Assembly: GCA_028696165.1 (NCBI GenBank)
Contig: JAQVHQ010000004.1
Coordinates: 1-64,000, forward strand
Direction of reading: 5' to 3'
DNA length: 64,000 bases
Source: Lachnospiraceae bacterium
Lineage (GTDB): Bacteria > Bacillota > Clostridia > Lachnospirales > Lachnospiraceae
How positions within the stretch are numbered: the first letter of the stretch is position 1; each line of letters opens with the position of its first letter. The notes beneath the pieces were generated by a model. The model saw nothing but the letters and a program-made list of their open reading frames with translations, did not search any database and was not told the DNA's origin. Shown piece after piece: positions 36,392-43,955 of the stretch. Made by a program: the position numbers and the translations under genes.

Positions 36392-37444
36392 ATGGGAGAA
36401 ATTGATACACTCTCAAAAGAATACGTTTCCAGAGCGGACGTATTTGCAGATGCAATGAATTATTATCTTTATCAAGGAAAACAGGTTATCAAACCCGACG
36501 ATTTATCTGAACAGGATATCACTGAAATTGCCATTCCTTATAATGATGATACAGACGTCATTATTCCCGTACAGAAACTCAGGGACATTCTCAAATTATG
36601 CACCATAAAAACAATAGAGAATACGACTTATGTATTACTGGGTATTGAAAATCAGGCGAATATCCATTATGCGCTTCCAATCAGGACGATGCTATATGAT
36701 GTACTAAACTATGCAGATCAAACAAAAAAGCTTGCAGAAAACAATAAGAAGCATAAAAGACTCAAAAATTCTGATGAATATCTATCTGGATTGCAAAAGA
36801 ATGATAAGCTGAAACCAGTTATAACAACAGTCTTATATTGGGGCGCAAAAGACTGGGACGGGCCACGCAGTTTACATGAAATGCTGGATATCGATGATAG
36901 TTTAAAGAAATTTGTGCAGGACTATCATATCAATATAATCGTACCAAAAGAAATTGAGAATTTTGAAAAATTCCATTCTGGTTTACGATATCTGCTGCAG
37001 TTTATAAAGTGTTCTGATAATCAGAAAGAGATGTCGAAGTTGCTAAAAGAAGAAACATCATTCCGGTCATTAGAATATTTGGAAGCACAATTACTGGGAA
37101 AAGTAACCGGAATTTCTTTGAAAACAGGAAGTGAAGAAGGAGGGAAATTTGATATGTGTAAAGCATGGGAAGATCACGCAAAAGAAGTACGTGAAATCAC
37201 AACGAAAGAAGTCACGAAAGAAGTTACGGAAGAAGTTACGAAAGAAGTCACAACCGAAGTAAGTAAAAAAGAGCGAATTGATACCATTTGCGAATGTTTG
37301 GAAAACTATGGAGAAATCCCAGAAGAGATTATGGATATAATTATGTCACAGGAGGACTTGGAAATATTGAAACTGTGGCGCAAAATGGCAATTCAATCCT
37401 CTGGAATGGAGGACTTTTATAATAAAATCAGTTCTATGCTCTAG
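36392..37444 (+). CDS. Rpn-family (PD-(D/E)XK) recombination-promoting nuclease / putative transposase
   Basis: The 350-aa protein resembles the Rpn/transposase_31-like proteins abundant in Lachnospiraceae. Visible landmarks are VLLGIENQANIHYALPIRTMLYD (the core strand with ExQ of the nuclease fold), VITTVLYWGAKDWDGPRSLHEM, and a helical C-terminal tail with about six KEVT-type tetrapeptide repeats before the final domain. Rpn proteins are DNA endonucleases that promote RecA-independent recombination in E. coli. The start at 36392 has AAGGAGG. It lies between the inverted pilin cassettes and the rest of the island. Confidence 0.75.
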   Translation: MGEIDTLSKEYVSRADVFADAMNYYLYQGKQVIKPDDLSEQDITEIAIPYNDDTDVIIPVQKLRDILKLCTIKTIENTTYVLLGIENQANIHYALPIRTMLYDVLNYADQTKKLAENNKKHKRLKNSDEYLSGLQKNDKLKPVITTVLYWGAKDWDGPRSLHEMLDIDDSLKKFVQDYHINIIVPKEIENFEKFHSGLRYLLQFIKCSDNQKEMSKLLKEETSFRSLEYLEAQLLGKVTGISLKTGSEEGGKFDMCKAWEDHAKEVREITTKEVTKEVTEEVTKEVTTEVSKKERIDTICECLENYGEIPEEIMDIIMSQEDLEILKLWRKMAIQSSGMEDFYNKISSML

Positions 37445-37553
37445 TTTTCATCTATTACATGGAAATTGAATATCCTCTGCCCATGTGGTATCACGAAAAA
37501 AATATATACTTATGAATCAATATCAGATGATTCACATTTCTTTTAACATGTTA

Positions 37554-37625
37554 CAAGCAAGAATTCCCCTTCCTCTTAGGTGGGGGATGAATTGCAATAA
37601 GCCTATCGGCGACATCGGTTAGAAC
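37554..37625 (+). mobile_element. Possible right-end remnant of an IS200/IS605-type element
   Basis: The stretch CAAGAATTCCCC...TTAGGTGGGGGATGAATTGC resembles the hairpin at the 3' end of tnpB elements, where the omega RNA scaffold ends. No tnpA or tnpB is present. Call made by eye; the 240-bp gap otherwise holds only a terminator. Confidence 0.35.
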
Positions 37626-37645
37626 ATAATATAAAAATCTCCTGT

Positions 37646-37685
37646 GCCACTTAGAATAGTGATCTCTAAGTGGCTTTATTATATT
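37646..37685. terminator. Terminator between the Rpn-type and AAA-ATPase-like genes
   Basis: GCCACTTAGA (37646-37655) pairs with TCTAAGTGGC (37665-37674), followed by TTTATTATATT. The genes are convergent. Confidence 0.75.
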
Positions 37686-39390
37686 ATTTCACAACAATTC
37701 TACACTGTTTTCCATAACAGGCAATTCCATATTTCCATATTTTTGTAATCCCATTATTCCGTAACTGCTCATCATAATGACGCTTTTCAATCTGATTTAA
37801 TGCATTCATGCATCCCAATTCCAGATTATTACTATCAGGATATTTTATCTCAATTACAATTCCGGTATCCTCATCTTCAATTTCAATTAGTATATCGCTG
37901 TAACCCTCTCCGGATTCTTTATTCGAAGAGACATCCCAGTTATTTTTATAGGCGAACAATCCCAAAAGGATTCCATGATAAAAATTTTCTTTCATTGGTT
38001 TTTGAACAAAAGTATCTCTGATACTGATGGTTCTGACCAAATACTTGTTAAGCAATTGTTCTGCAGTTATGACATCACCCGTTTTGAATGCATCGCAAAA
38101 TGTATTTAGCATATCGCCATCTTTGGATGCTTCTTCTTGAAACCAACTATAAATCTGTTTCGTAAATATCTTCCTGATTTCCAGATTTGGTATACGAAGT
38201 GTGAATTCATCACCATTGGGAAGCTCTGATTGAGTCAAATATCCCGTAGTAAATAATACGCTCCATAGATTTGTAAGTGTTTTATCCAAATCCTTATAAG
38301 TTAATTCCATATGGATTTCTTTTGTGATAGTCTCACCCACCAGAAGTTGTTCAATCTCGCGTTTTGTAGTGGAATTTCTTGCTTTGTGAATAAAGCGTCT
38401 TACAATATCATTTCCACTTGTATTTGTCCAATAATCTTTCGGTTGGGCATTTGGATTAGCACGGAGCTCGTCAATATAACATATCACATCCCAAGGGCAA
38501 TAGACATCAACATTTCCAAAGCGATATCCGTCATACCACTCCTTTGTTTTTACATAATGCTCATTCAAATTATAAAAATCTAACATTTGTTTGACTTCCT
38601 CATCAACAAATCCAAAATATTCGTCGAATCGTACATCGGTTATTGATAAGACTTTAGGATTATTCAACCCAGTAAAAATACTTTCCTTAGAAATACGCAA
38701 GCATCCAGTGAGAACAGAGAAAAATAAATTCTCATTACTTTTCAATGTCTGATTGAATAGATTGCGAATCATATTAACCATTTGATCATAATAGTTAAAT
38801 TGAAAAGCTTTGTCTAGTGGTACATCATATTCATCAATCAATATAATCACTTTTTGCTCATAATGCTTGTTGAGCAACACGGACAAATTCAGTAAACTAT
38901 TAACCAGTGTGGAATCTGACATGATAAAGCTTCCATTTTGAACATTATCTATCTGAGTAAGCTGATTGTATATTTCTTTATCTTTTTGAGATAACTTTTT
39001 GCTGGCAAGCAAACACTGGAAACGAAGAGCTTCCTGTCTAATCACTGCGCACAGCATATCTCTGGCAGCTTCAAAAGTATCACCAGCAACCCCTTTTAAA
39101 GTAATTGAAATGACGGGGAACTTGCCCATATATTTTTCGCACAATATTTGTTCTTTTTCAATATCTAACCCTGTAAAGACGTCAGGGTTGCAACCATAGG
39201 AAAAGAAATATTTCAGCATACTCATATTTAGAGACTTACCGAATCTACGCGGACGTGTAAATAGATTAACTTCGCCCCAGTTTTCCAATAGTTCTTTTAT
39301 TAAACCTGTTTTATCTACATAGTAAAAGTCCTGTGTCCGTATTTTTTCAAAATCTTCTATTCCAATGGGAAGTTTTCTAGATGTTTCCAT
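37684..39390 (-). CDS. AAA-ATPase-like / PD-(D/E)XK nuclease protein (DUF1703 type)
   Basis: The 568-aa protein starts METSRKLPIGIEDFEKIRTQDFYYVDKT, the hallmark of the AAA-ATPase_like/DUF1703 family. It has a modified P-loop (TRPRRFGKSLNMSML) and Walker B-like IILIDEYDVPLDKA. The C-terminal nuclease domain has YSDILIEIEDEDTGIVIEIKYP. These proteins are common in gut anaerobes with many copies per genome. Function is unproven; phage defence or mobile-element roles have been proposed. The start at 39390 is set by AAGGAG; a longer frame exists. It is minus-strand cargo within the pilus island. Confidence 0.85.
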   Translation of the reverse strand: METSRKLPIGIEDFEKIRTQDFYYVDKTGLIKELLENWGEVNLFTRPRRFGKSLNMSMLKYFFSYGCNPDVFTGLDIEKEQILCEKYMGKFPVISITLKGVAGDTFEAARDMLCAVIRQEALRFQCLLASKKLSQKDKEIYNQLTQIDNVQNGSFIMSDSTLVNSLLNLSVLLNKHYEQKVIILIDEYDVPLDKAFQFNYYDQMVNMIRNLFNQTLKSNENLFFSVLTGCLRISKESIFTGLNNPKVLSITDVRFDEYFGFVDEEVKQMLDFYNLNEHYVKTKEWYDGYRFGNVDVYCPWDVICYIDELRANPNAQPKDYWTNTSGNDIVRRFIHKARNSTTKREIEQLLVGETITKEIHMELTYKDLDKTLTNLWSVLFTTGYLTQSELPNGDEFTLRIPNLEIRKIFTKQIYSWFQEEASKDGDMLNTFCDAFKTGDVITAEQLLNKYLVRTISIRDTFVQKPMKENFYHGILLGLFAYKNNWDVSSNKESGEGYSDILIEIEDEDTGIVIEIKYPDSNNLELGCMNALNQIEKRHYDEQLRNNGITKIWKYGIACYGKQCRIVVK

Positions 39391-39585
39391 ATATGACACA
39401 CTCCTTATTTGTATTCCGATTTGAATAATTTGTCTGGTTCTAGAATACCACATGGAAAGAAAATATACAATTGAAGGATTACATAGAAAGCGCAATTCGT
39501 ATGATATTGTGACCTACTCCCACCACTTAGTTCCATAGAGTTGCATACCCATTTATGAAGGCAAACAAATAATTCGGCAAAAATA

Positions 39586-39803
39586 TTGTTTTATAACATC
39601 TGATTTTGTATAATGAAAGAAATATCCAAAAGATTAGCTATCGAATTTATCTGCGAATGTCTGGATTGTTATGGAGGAATCCCGGAAGATATTATGAGTA
39701 TGATTTCTTCACAGGATGACATAAAAAATTGAAACAATGGCACAAATTAGCAACTCAATCCGCTGGTATTGAGGCATTTCGTGATAAAATCATGGCAGCC
39801 TGA
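39586..39803 (+). pseudogene. Deletion remnant of an Rpn-family gene
   Basis: The promoter (TTGTTT, 17 bp, TATAAT at 39609-39614) and the bases after it match the region before the intact Rpn-type gene. The sequence then jumps to the C-terminal region: FICECLDCYGGIPEDIMSMISSQDD, matching ICECLENYGEIPEEIMDIIMSQED. A frameshift follows, and the tail LKQWHKLATQSAGIEAFRDKI is in another frame. Most of the gene has been deleted. Confidence 0.85.
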
Positions 39804-39820
39804 TAGCGGTAACAGATGTT

Positions 39821-39883
39821 TTCAGCCTGAAATCTACCAAAATCAACATTTCAAGATGTTTTCCAATCCATTTGTATTATAAT
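39821..39883 (+). promoter_or_regulatory. Pil box D: LytTR-like operator and -10 of the prepilin-pilD unit
   Basis: The 27-bp box 39821-39847 starts TTCAGC and ends TACCAAAATCAAC. TATAAT (39878-39883) follows 30 bp downstream. Its left half-site is the most divergent of the five. Confidence 0.65.
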
Positions 39884-39938
39884 AAAGCTATTATGTGAGT
39901 ATATGAAATTATCAGAAAAGGGAGTGAGAGAGTACAAA

Positions 39939-40370
39939 ATGACAAAAAGACTTAATCAAAAGGGATTTTCCACAGTTGAAGTTCTTTGCATTTCATTTCT
40001 GACAATTGTTGCAGTGCTATTTATCGTATGGGGATTTTTCTGGTATCGAGACAATACTCATAAGACAGAAGATAAAGTGATTACAAATACAGCAGAGTCC
40101 GTGGCAAATGCAGATTTGGTATCCGGTTCATGTGTCGTCCGAGGGTGCGGTGGTGGTGATAACTGTACACATAAGACACAAGAGGGGTATGTTGGGTATT
40201 TTGACCATCCAAGCAATTCTATCAAGGGAGAACCAGGGAAAGGATATAATCAGTACAAAGAGATGACCATAGGAGATAAGACCTATTATGGCGCACCGAA
40301 TACGATGGTGATAAAAATTGTGGCAAATGACGGAATATTGACACTTTCCTGGGTGAAAGGAGACAACTAG
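39939..40370 (+). CDS. Prepilin-like protein
   Basis: The 143-aa product has the signal MTKRLNQKG, then FSTVEVLCISFLTIVAVLFIVW, with Phe+1 and Glu+5. The mature part has several Cys residues (SGSCVVRGCGGGDNC), unusual among the pilins here and possibly forming disulfides. The start is uncertain: GTG 39924 and ATG 39903 are in frame and no ribosome site is ideal. Its stop abuts the pilD ATG, so the two are co-translated. Confidence 0.8.
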   Translation: MTKRLNQKGFSTVEVLCISFLTIVAVLFIVWGFFWYRDNTHKTEDKVITNTAESVANADLVSGSCVVRGCGGGDNCTHKTQEGYVGYFDHPSNSIKGEPGKGYNQYKEMTIGDKTYYGAPNTMVIKIVANDGILTLSWVKGDN

Positions 40371-41147
40371 ATGCTATACGAGAACATAGGGTTAACAATT
40401 TACATATTTGTAATTAGCGGAATATTAGGTGCTGTTATGGGAAGCTTTATCAACTGTATGGCGTGGCGGATTGCTCATAAGGAGAGTGTACTTCATGGAA
40501 GAAGCCACTGTGCGGTGTGCAATCATCCTTTGAATGCTTTGGATTTAATTCCCGTTTTCAGCTATCTGTTTTTAAAAGGAAGATGTCGATATTGTAAAGA
40601 GAAGATTTCACCACGCTATATGCTGACGGAGCTTTTTATGGCACTTTCTTTCGTACTGATTGTTGCAAGATATGATGTCACTTTTGAGGCAATGCGCTAT
40701 CTGGCAGCAGCGTGTCTTCTGCTGGGATTGTCCCTGGTGGATTTGGAAATATATGAGATTCCCGATGGATTTATCATAGCCGGTATTATCTGGTGGATTG
40801 CTACTCTGCCATTTATGAATATGGGAATTGCAGAACAGATTAAAAGTGGGCTGTTGGGTGGTATCTGTATCGGTGGTGGATTATTGCTGTTGTCTCTTGT
40901 GTTTGATAAAATTATGAAAAAGGAGAGCTTAGGCGGCGGAGATGTAAAACTGTTTTTTATGGTTGGCTTGTATCTGGGTCTGGGTGTTAGTCTGTTAAAT
41001 CTGATTGTGGCATGCATCCTGGGTATTGTGTTTGCATTTGGTCTTAAAAGACAGAAGATTCCATTTGGCCCGGCGATTTCATGTGCAACCTTGATTAGCC
41101 TTCTTGTAGGCTCTGAAATTGTAAATTGGTATATTGGATTATTTTAA
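40371..41147 (+). CDS. pilD: Prepilin peptidase / N-methyltransferase PilD
   Basis: Cleaves prepilin leaders and methylates the new N-terminus. The 258-aa membrane protein has two CxxC pairs (CAVC...CRYC) in the N-terminal domain and the catalytic Asp motifs DLEIYEIPDG and GGGDVKLF. The start follows the preceding stop without a gap. It probably serves all prepilins in the window, including the giant one. Confidence 0.95.
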   Translation: MLYENIGLTIYIFVISGILGAVMGSFINCMAWRIAHKESVLHGRSHCAVCNHPLNALDLIPVFSYLFLKGRCRYCKEKISPRYMLTELFMALSFVLIVARYDVTFEAMRYLAAACLLLGLSLVDLEIYEIPDGFIIAGIIWWIATLPFMNMGIAEQIKSGLLGGICIGGGLLLLSLVFDKIMKKESLGGGDVKLFFMVGLYLGLGVSLLNLIVACILGIVFAFGLKRQKIPFGPAISCATLISLLVGSEIVNWYIGLF

Positions 41148-41176
41148 ATAAAATCATTTGAATAGAAGATAAATAG

Positions 41177-41214
41177 AAGCTTTCTCGTATATGCTTTAGG
41201 AGAAAGCTTTTTTT
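41177..41214 (+). terminator. Terminator after pilD
   Basis: AAGCTTTCTC (41177-41186) pairs with GAGAAAGCTT (41200-41209), followed by a T run. It separates pilD from box E. Confidence 0.85.
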
Positions 41215-41220
41215 GACGAA

Positions 41221-41282
41221 TTCCACAAAAAAAGTACCAGAATCAACATTATTAACACAATTTAAAAAAAATGTATTATAGT
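41221..41282 (+). promoter_or_regulatory. Pil box E: LytTR-like operator and -10 of the pilM operon
   Basis: The 27-bp box 41221-41247 starts TTCCAC and ends TACCAGAATCAAC. TATAGT (41277-41282) is 29 bp downstream. A leader of about 230 nt runs from there to pilM; I see no convincing gene in it. Confidence 0.75.
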
Positions 41283-41517
41283 AATACATATAAAATCGCC
41301 TGAACTATAGAAGTTGATACATAGATTGCTTATATGCATTCCCCAAAGCATGTATTGTATAGATTGTTGCATTATCAGGCTGATTTATTTACTATTTTGT
41401 CAAAATGTGTTAAATTAAAATACAAGATTATTTTTTGTGAATATAGAAAAACAGACCGTAAGTACGTTAAGAAGTATTTGACTAATAGAATAAGGAACAA
41501 AGGAAGGAGTGATTTCC

Positions 41518-42525
41518 GTGGTTAAATTATTAGCAGGGATTGAGATAGGAAATTACAGCATTAAGATTGCCGTGTGCAATGCAGGAAGAGTTAGTCAGTT
41601 TGTTGCCGAACCCCTTCCGGATAATATCGTAAGAGAGGGCTCAATTGTTTCCTGGGAAGCTATGGCGGATTTTATAAAGGAGACAATTAAAAAATATAAG
41701 ATAAACTGCAAACAGGCAGCAGTAGTTCTTCCGGATAATCAGATTTATCTGAGAAGACTTACCATGCCGCTTATGACAATCGATCAGTTAAAAGTTAATC
41801 TTCCGTATGAATTTCATGATTACATCAATGAAGATATAGACAAATATTTCTTTGATTATGCCATGATAGAGAAGGTGGAAGAAATAGATGAAAATGAGAA
41901 AAATAAGACTATGGAGCTGTTGGCAGCGGCTGTGAAGAAATCCACCATAGATCAATATAAGTCCATGTTTCGTCGTGCCGGCATGAAACTGGTGGCTGCG
42001 GAACCAGAGGCCTCTGCTTATGGTAAAGTTGTCAGGGAACATCGAAAGGCCAGAGGAATTCGTGGAGATGATGATTATGGAATCTTAAACCTGGGACATG
42101 AAAGTATCCGTATTGATTTATATTCCCATGGAATCTATGATACTACACGTATTCTGGAAGTGGGATGTGAGACCATTGTTCAGACTATCTGTGAGCTGTA
42201 TGATGTGGATAGACATATCGCTTTAGTCTATCTGTTAAATAATCAGGACAATGTCTGGGAACGGGAAGAATGTATGAGTACATATAATAACATCGCTATT
42301 GAAGTAATGCGAGTGATGAATTTCTATAATTTCAATCATCCGGATAACAGTCTGGATACACTGTATTATTGTGGCGGCGGCGCTTATATTGAACCAATGC
42401 TTCGAGAAATACAGGATATGATAGAACCGAAATTAGTTGGGATCGAACAGCTTTTTCCGGCAGATTCCGGTAAAGATACAGACTTAAGAAAAGGTCCATC
42501 GGCGGTAGCCATAACCATGGAGTAG
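41518..42525 (+). CDS. pilM: Type IV pilus assembly protein PilM
   Basis: Actin-like cytoplasmic ATPase of the alignment complex. The 335-aa protein has AGIEIGNYSIKIAVCN (phosphate 1-like loop), the PilM/FtsA-like AAVVLPDNQIYLRRLTMP, and a second nucleotide site around LNLGHESIRIDLYSHG and YYCGGGAYIE. The start is GTG at 41518, eight bases after AGGAAGGAG; an upstream GTG at 41509 overlaps that ribosome site. Confidence 0.92.
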   Translation: MVKLLAGIEIGNYSIKIAVCNAGRVSQFVAEPLPDNIVREGSIVSWEAMADFIKETIKKYKINCKQAAVVLPDNQIYLRRLTMPLMTIDQLKVNLPYEFHDYINEDIDKYFFDYAMIEKVEEIDENEKNKTMELLAAAVKKSTIDQYKSMFRRAGMKLVAAEPEASAYGKVVREHRKARGIRGDDDYGILNLGHESIRIDLYSHGIYDTTRILEVGCETIVQTICELYDVDRHIALVYLLNNQDNVWEREECMSTYNNIAIEVMRVMNFYNFNHPDNSLDTLYYCGGGAYIEPMLREIQDMIEPKLVGIEQLFPADSGKDTDLRKGPSAVAITME

Positions 42526-42537
42526 GGGGTATAGACA

Positions 42538-43149
42538 TTGAAGAAAATTACAAAAGCAAAATATCCGGAAAAGACATCCATGAATCTGGTTATGAGAGAA
42601 GACGAAGGCGGTAATCCGAAAGTGACAATTGCTGCATTTGTTATATTCTTAATAGCTCTGGGTATCTTCACGAAATTCGGTGTGATTGACCGAATGATGG
42701 AAGCATCCAAAGCAGAAGCTGCTTACAGTGAGGCCAGCGCTTATTTAGAGGAACTTAAAGGGAACAACCAGAATTATGATGATGTTGCAGATGAATATAA
42801 TAAAGTTGGAAGTGCTTTTCTAAATGATGAAGAACGGGCAACTCTCGACCGCATGGATGTATTTTCTATGTTGGAGGCAAGTGTATTTTCAAGAACTAAC
42901 GTAAGTTCAGTAAATATTACAGGAACAACCGTCTCATTGACAATTTCAGATGCACAGTTGTCTGATATATCCAAAGTTGTTGCAGATTTGGAGTCAGATC
43001 CCCGCACAGATTATGTGACAGTATCTACAGCTGCAACGAATGAACAGGGTACTTCTTCCACAGGAACAGATGGTGCGGCTTCTAATGTGAGCCAGATAGT
43101 TACCGCGGATATGGTTATCAATCTACAGGCCGGAGGTGATGCATCATGA
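42538..43149 (+). CDS. Type IV pilus alignment protein, PilN-like
   Basis: The 203-aa protein has a cytoplasmic N-terminus, one membrane segment (VTIAAFVIFLIALGIFTKFG) and a coiled-coil-like stretch rich in Glu and Ala, then a small domain with VSSVNITGTTVSLTISD typical of PilN. The start is TTG at 42538 with AGGGGGT upstream. Its stop overlaps the next start (ATGA). Call depends on position between pilM and the PilO-like gene. Confidence 0.75.
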   Translation: MKKITKAKYPEKTSMNLVMREDEGGNPKVTIAAFVIFLIALGIFTKFGVIDRMMEASKAEAAYSEASAYLEELKGNNQNYDDVADEYNKVGSAFLNDEERATLDRMDVFSMLEASVFSRTNVSSVNITGTTVSLTISDAQLSDISKVVADLESDPRTDYVTVSTAATNEQGTSSTGTDGAASNVSQIVTADMVINLQAGGDAS

Positions 43150-43787
43150 TGAGCAGAAAATTTACCACAAGAGAGAAGATATTACTGATTATATGCGCAG
43201 TTCTGATGCTTGGATTATTCTATTATAAAGTAGTCTGGGTAGATACGGCTGATACTATAGCGGCATCTAATACTGCAGATTTAGAAACTGAAATTATGAT
43301 GCAGGAAACCATGGCTGCTAAAAAGGCAGATATGGAAAATGAAATTAAGACAAATGCTGATTCAGTAATAGGTGAAGTTGCAACTTATAATAATATTTCC
43401 AATGAAATGAATGAACTAGATAAGATACTTGCAGCAGCAGATACTTATTCTCTGTCCTTTTCAGAAGCAACTTTGGAGGACAGTACTGTTCGAAGAAATA
43501 TTGATGTCGTCTATCATGCCTCTACTTATCAGAACATGAAGAGCATCTTACAAAAACTGCATGATTGTAAATATCGCTGTCTGATTGGTGACGTCAGCAT
43601 TACCACTACAACGTCTGAAGCAAGCAATATTCAAACAAGCAGTGATTTAAATGTGTCTTTAACAATTACATTTTATGAGACCACTTTAGATTCTGAAACT
43701 ACTGCAGGGTTAGCACAGGAAGAAGTTCCTGCTGCTGTAACAGAAGAAGGTGCTGAGGAATCTACCGATGAAACTGCTGCAGAGTAA
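43146..43787 (+). CDS. Type IV pilus alignment protein, PilO-like
   Basis: The 213-aa protein has an N-terminal membrane segment (ILLIICAVLMLGLFYYKVVW), a helical region and a C-terminal ferredoxin-like domain (VVYHASTYQNMKSILQKLHDCKYRCLIGDVSI) as in PilO. A Glu-rich tail follows. It overlaps the PilN-like gene by 4 bp. Confidence 0.75.
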   Translation: MMSRKFTTREKILLIICAVLMLGLFYYKVVWVDTADTIAASNTADLETEIMMQETMAAKKADMENEIKTNADSVIGEVATYNNISNEMNELDKILAAADTYSLSFSEATLEDSTVRRNIDVVYHASTYQNMKSILQKLHDCKYRCLIGDVSITTTTSEASNIQTSSDLNVSLTITFYETTLDSETTAGLAQEEVPAAVTEEGAEESTDETAAE

Positions 43788-43895
43788 GATTTGAAATGAT
43801 TTGATTTAATCTGATAAGCAGCGGCAGTTGCTGTCAGGTTCTGAGAAAGTAATATATACGTGCAGCATAATACAGAAACAAAATAAATTGCCAGG

Positions 43896-43930
43896 TGGGA
43901 ATTTCAAGTGCTTGAAATATGAGATTCCCA
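43896..43930 (+). promoter_or_regulatory. Stem-loop just before the giant prepilin gene
   Basis: TGGGAAT pairs with ATTCCCA and TTCAAG with CTTGAA, giving a hairpin that ends eight bases before the AAAGGA ribosome site. It may modulate translation or transcript processing. No promoter with a pil box is seen in this gap. Confidence 0.55.
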
Positions 43931-43955
43931 TTTGGATAAAGGATGCGTGATTTAC

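Noticed and set aside
41334-41525. 63-aa ORF in the pilM leader
   Set aside because: No ribosome site, runs into the pilM start, and has unconvincing composition.
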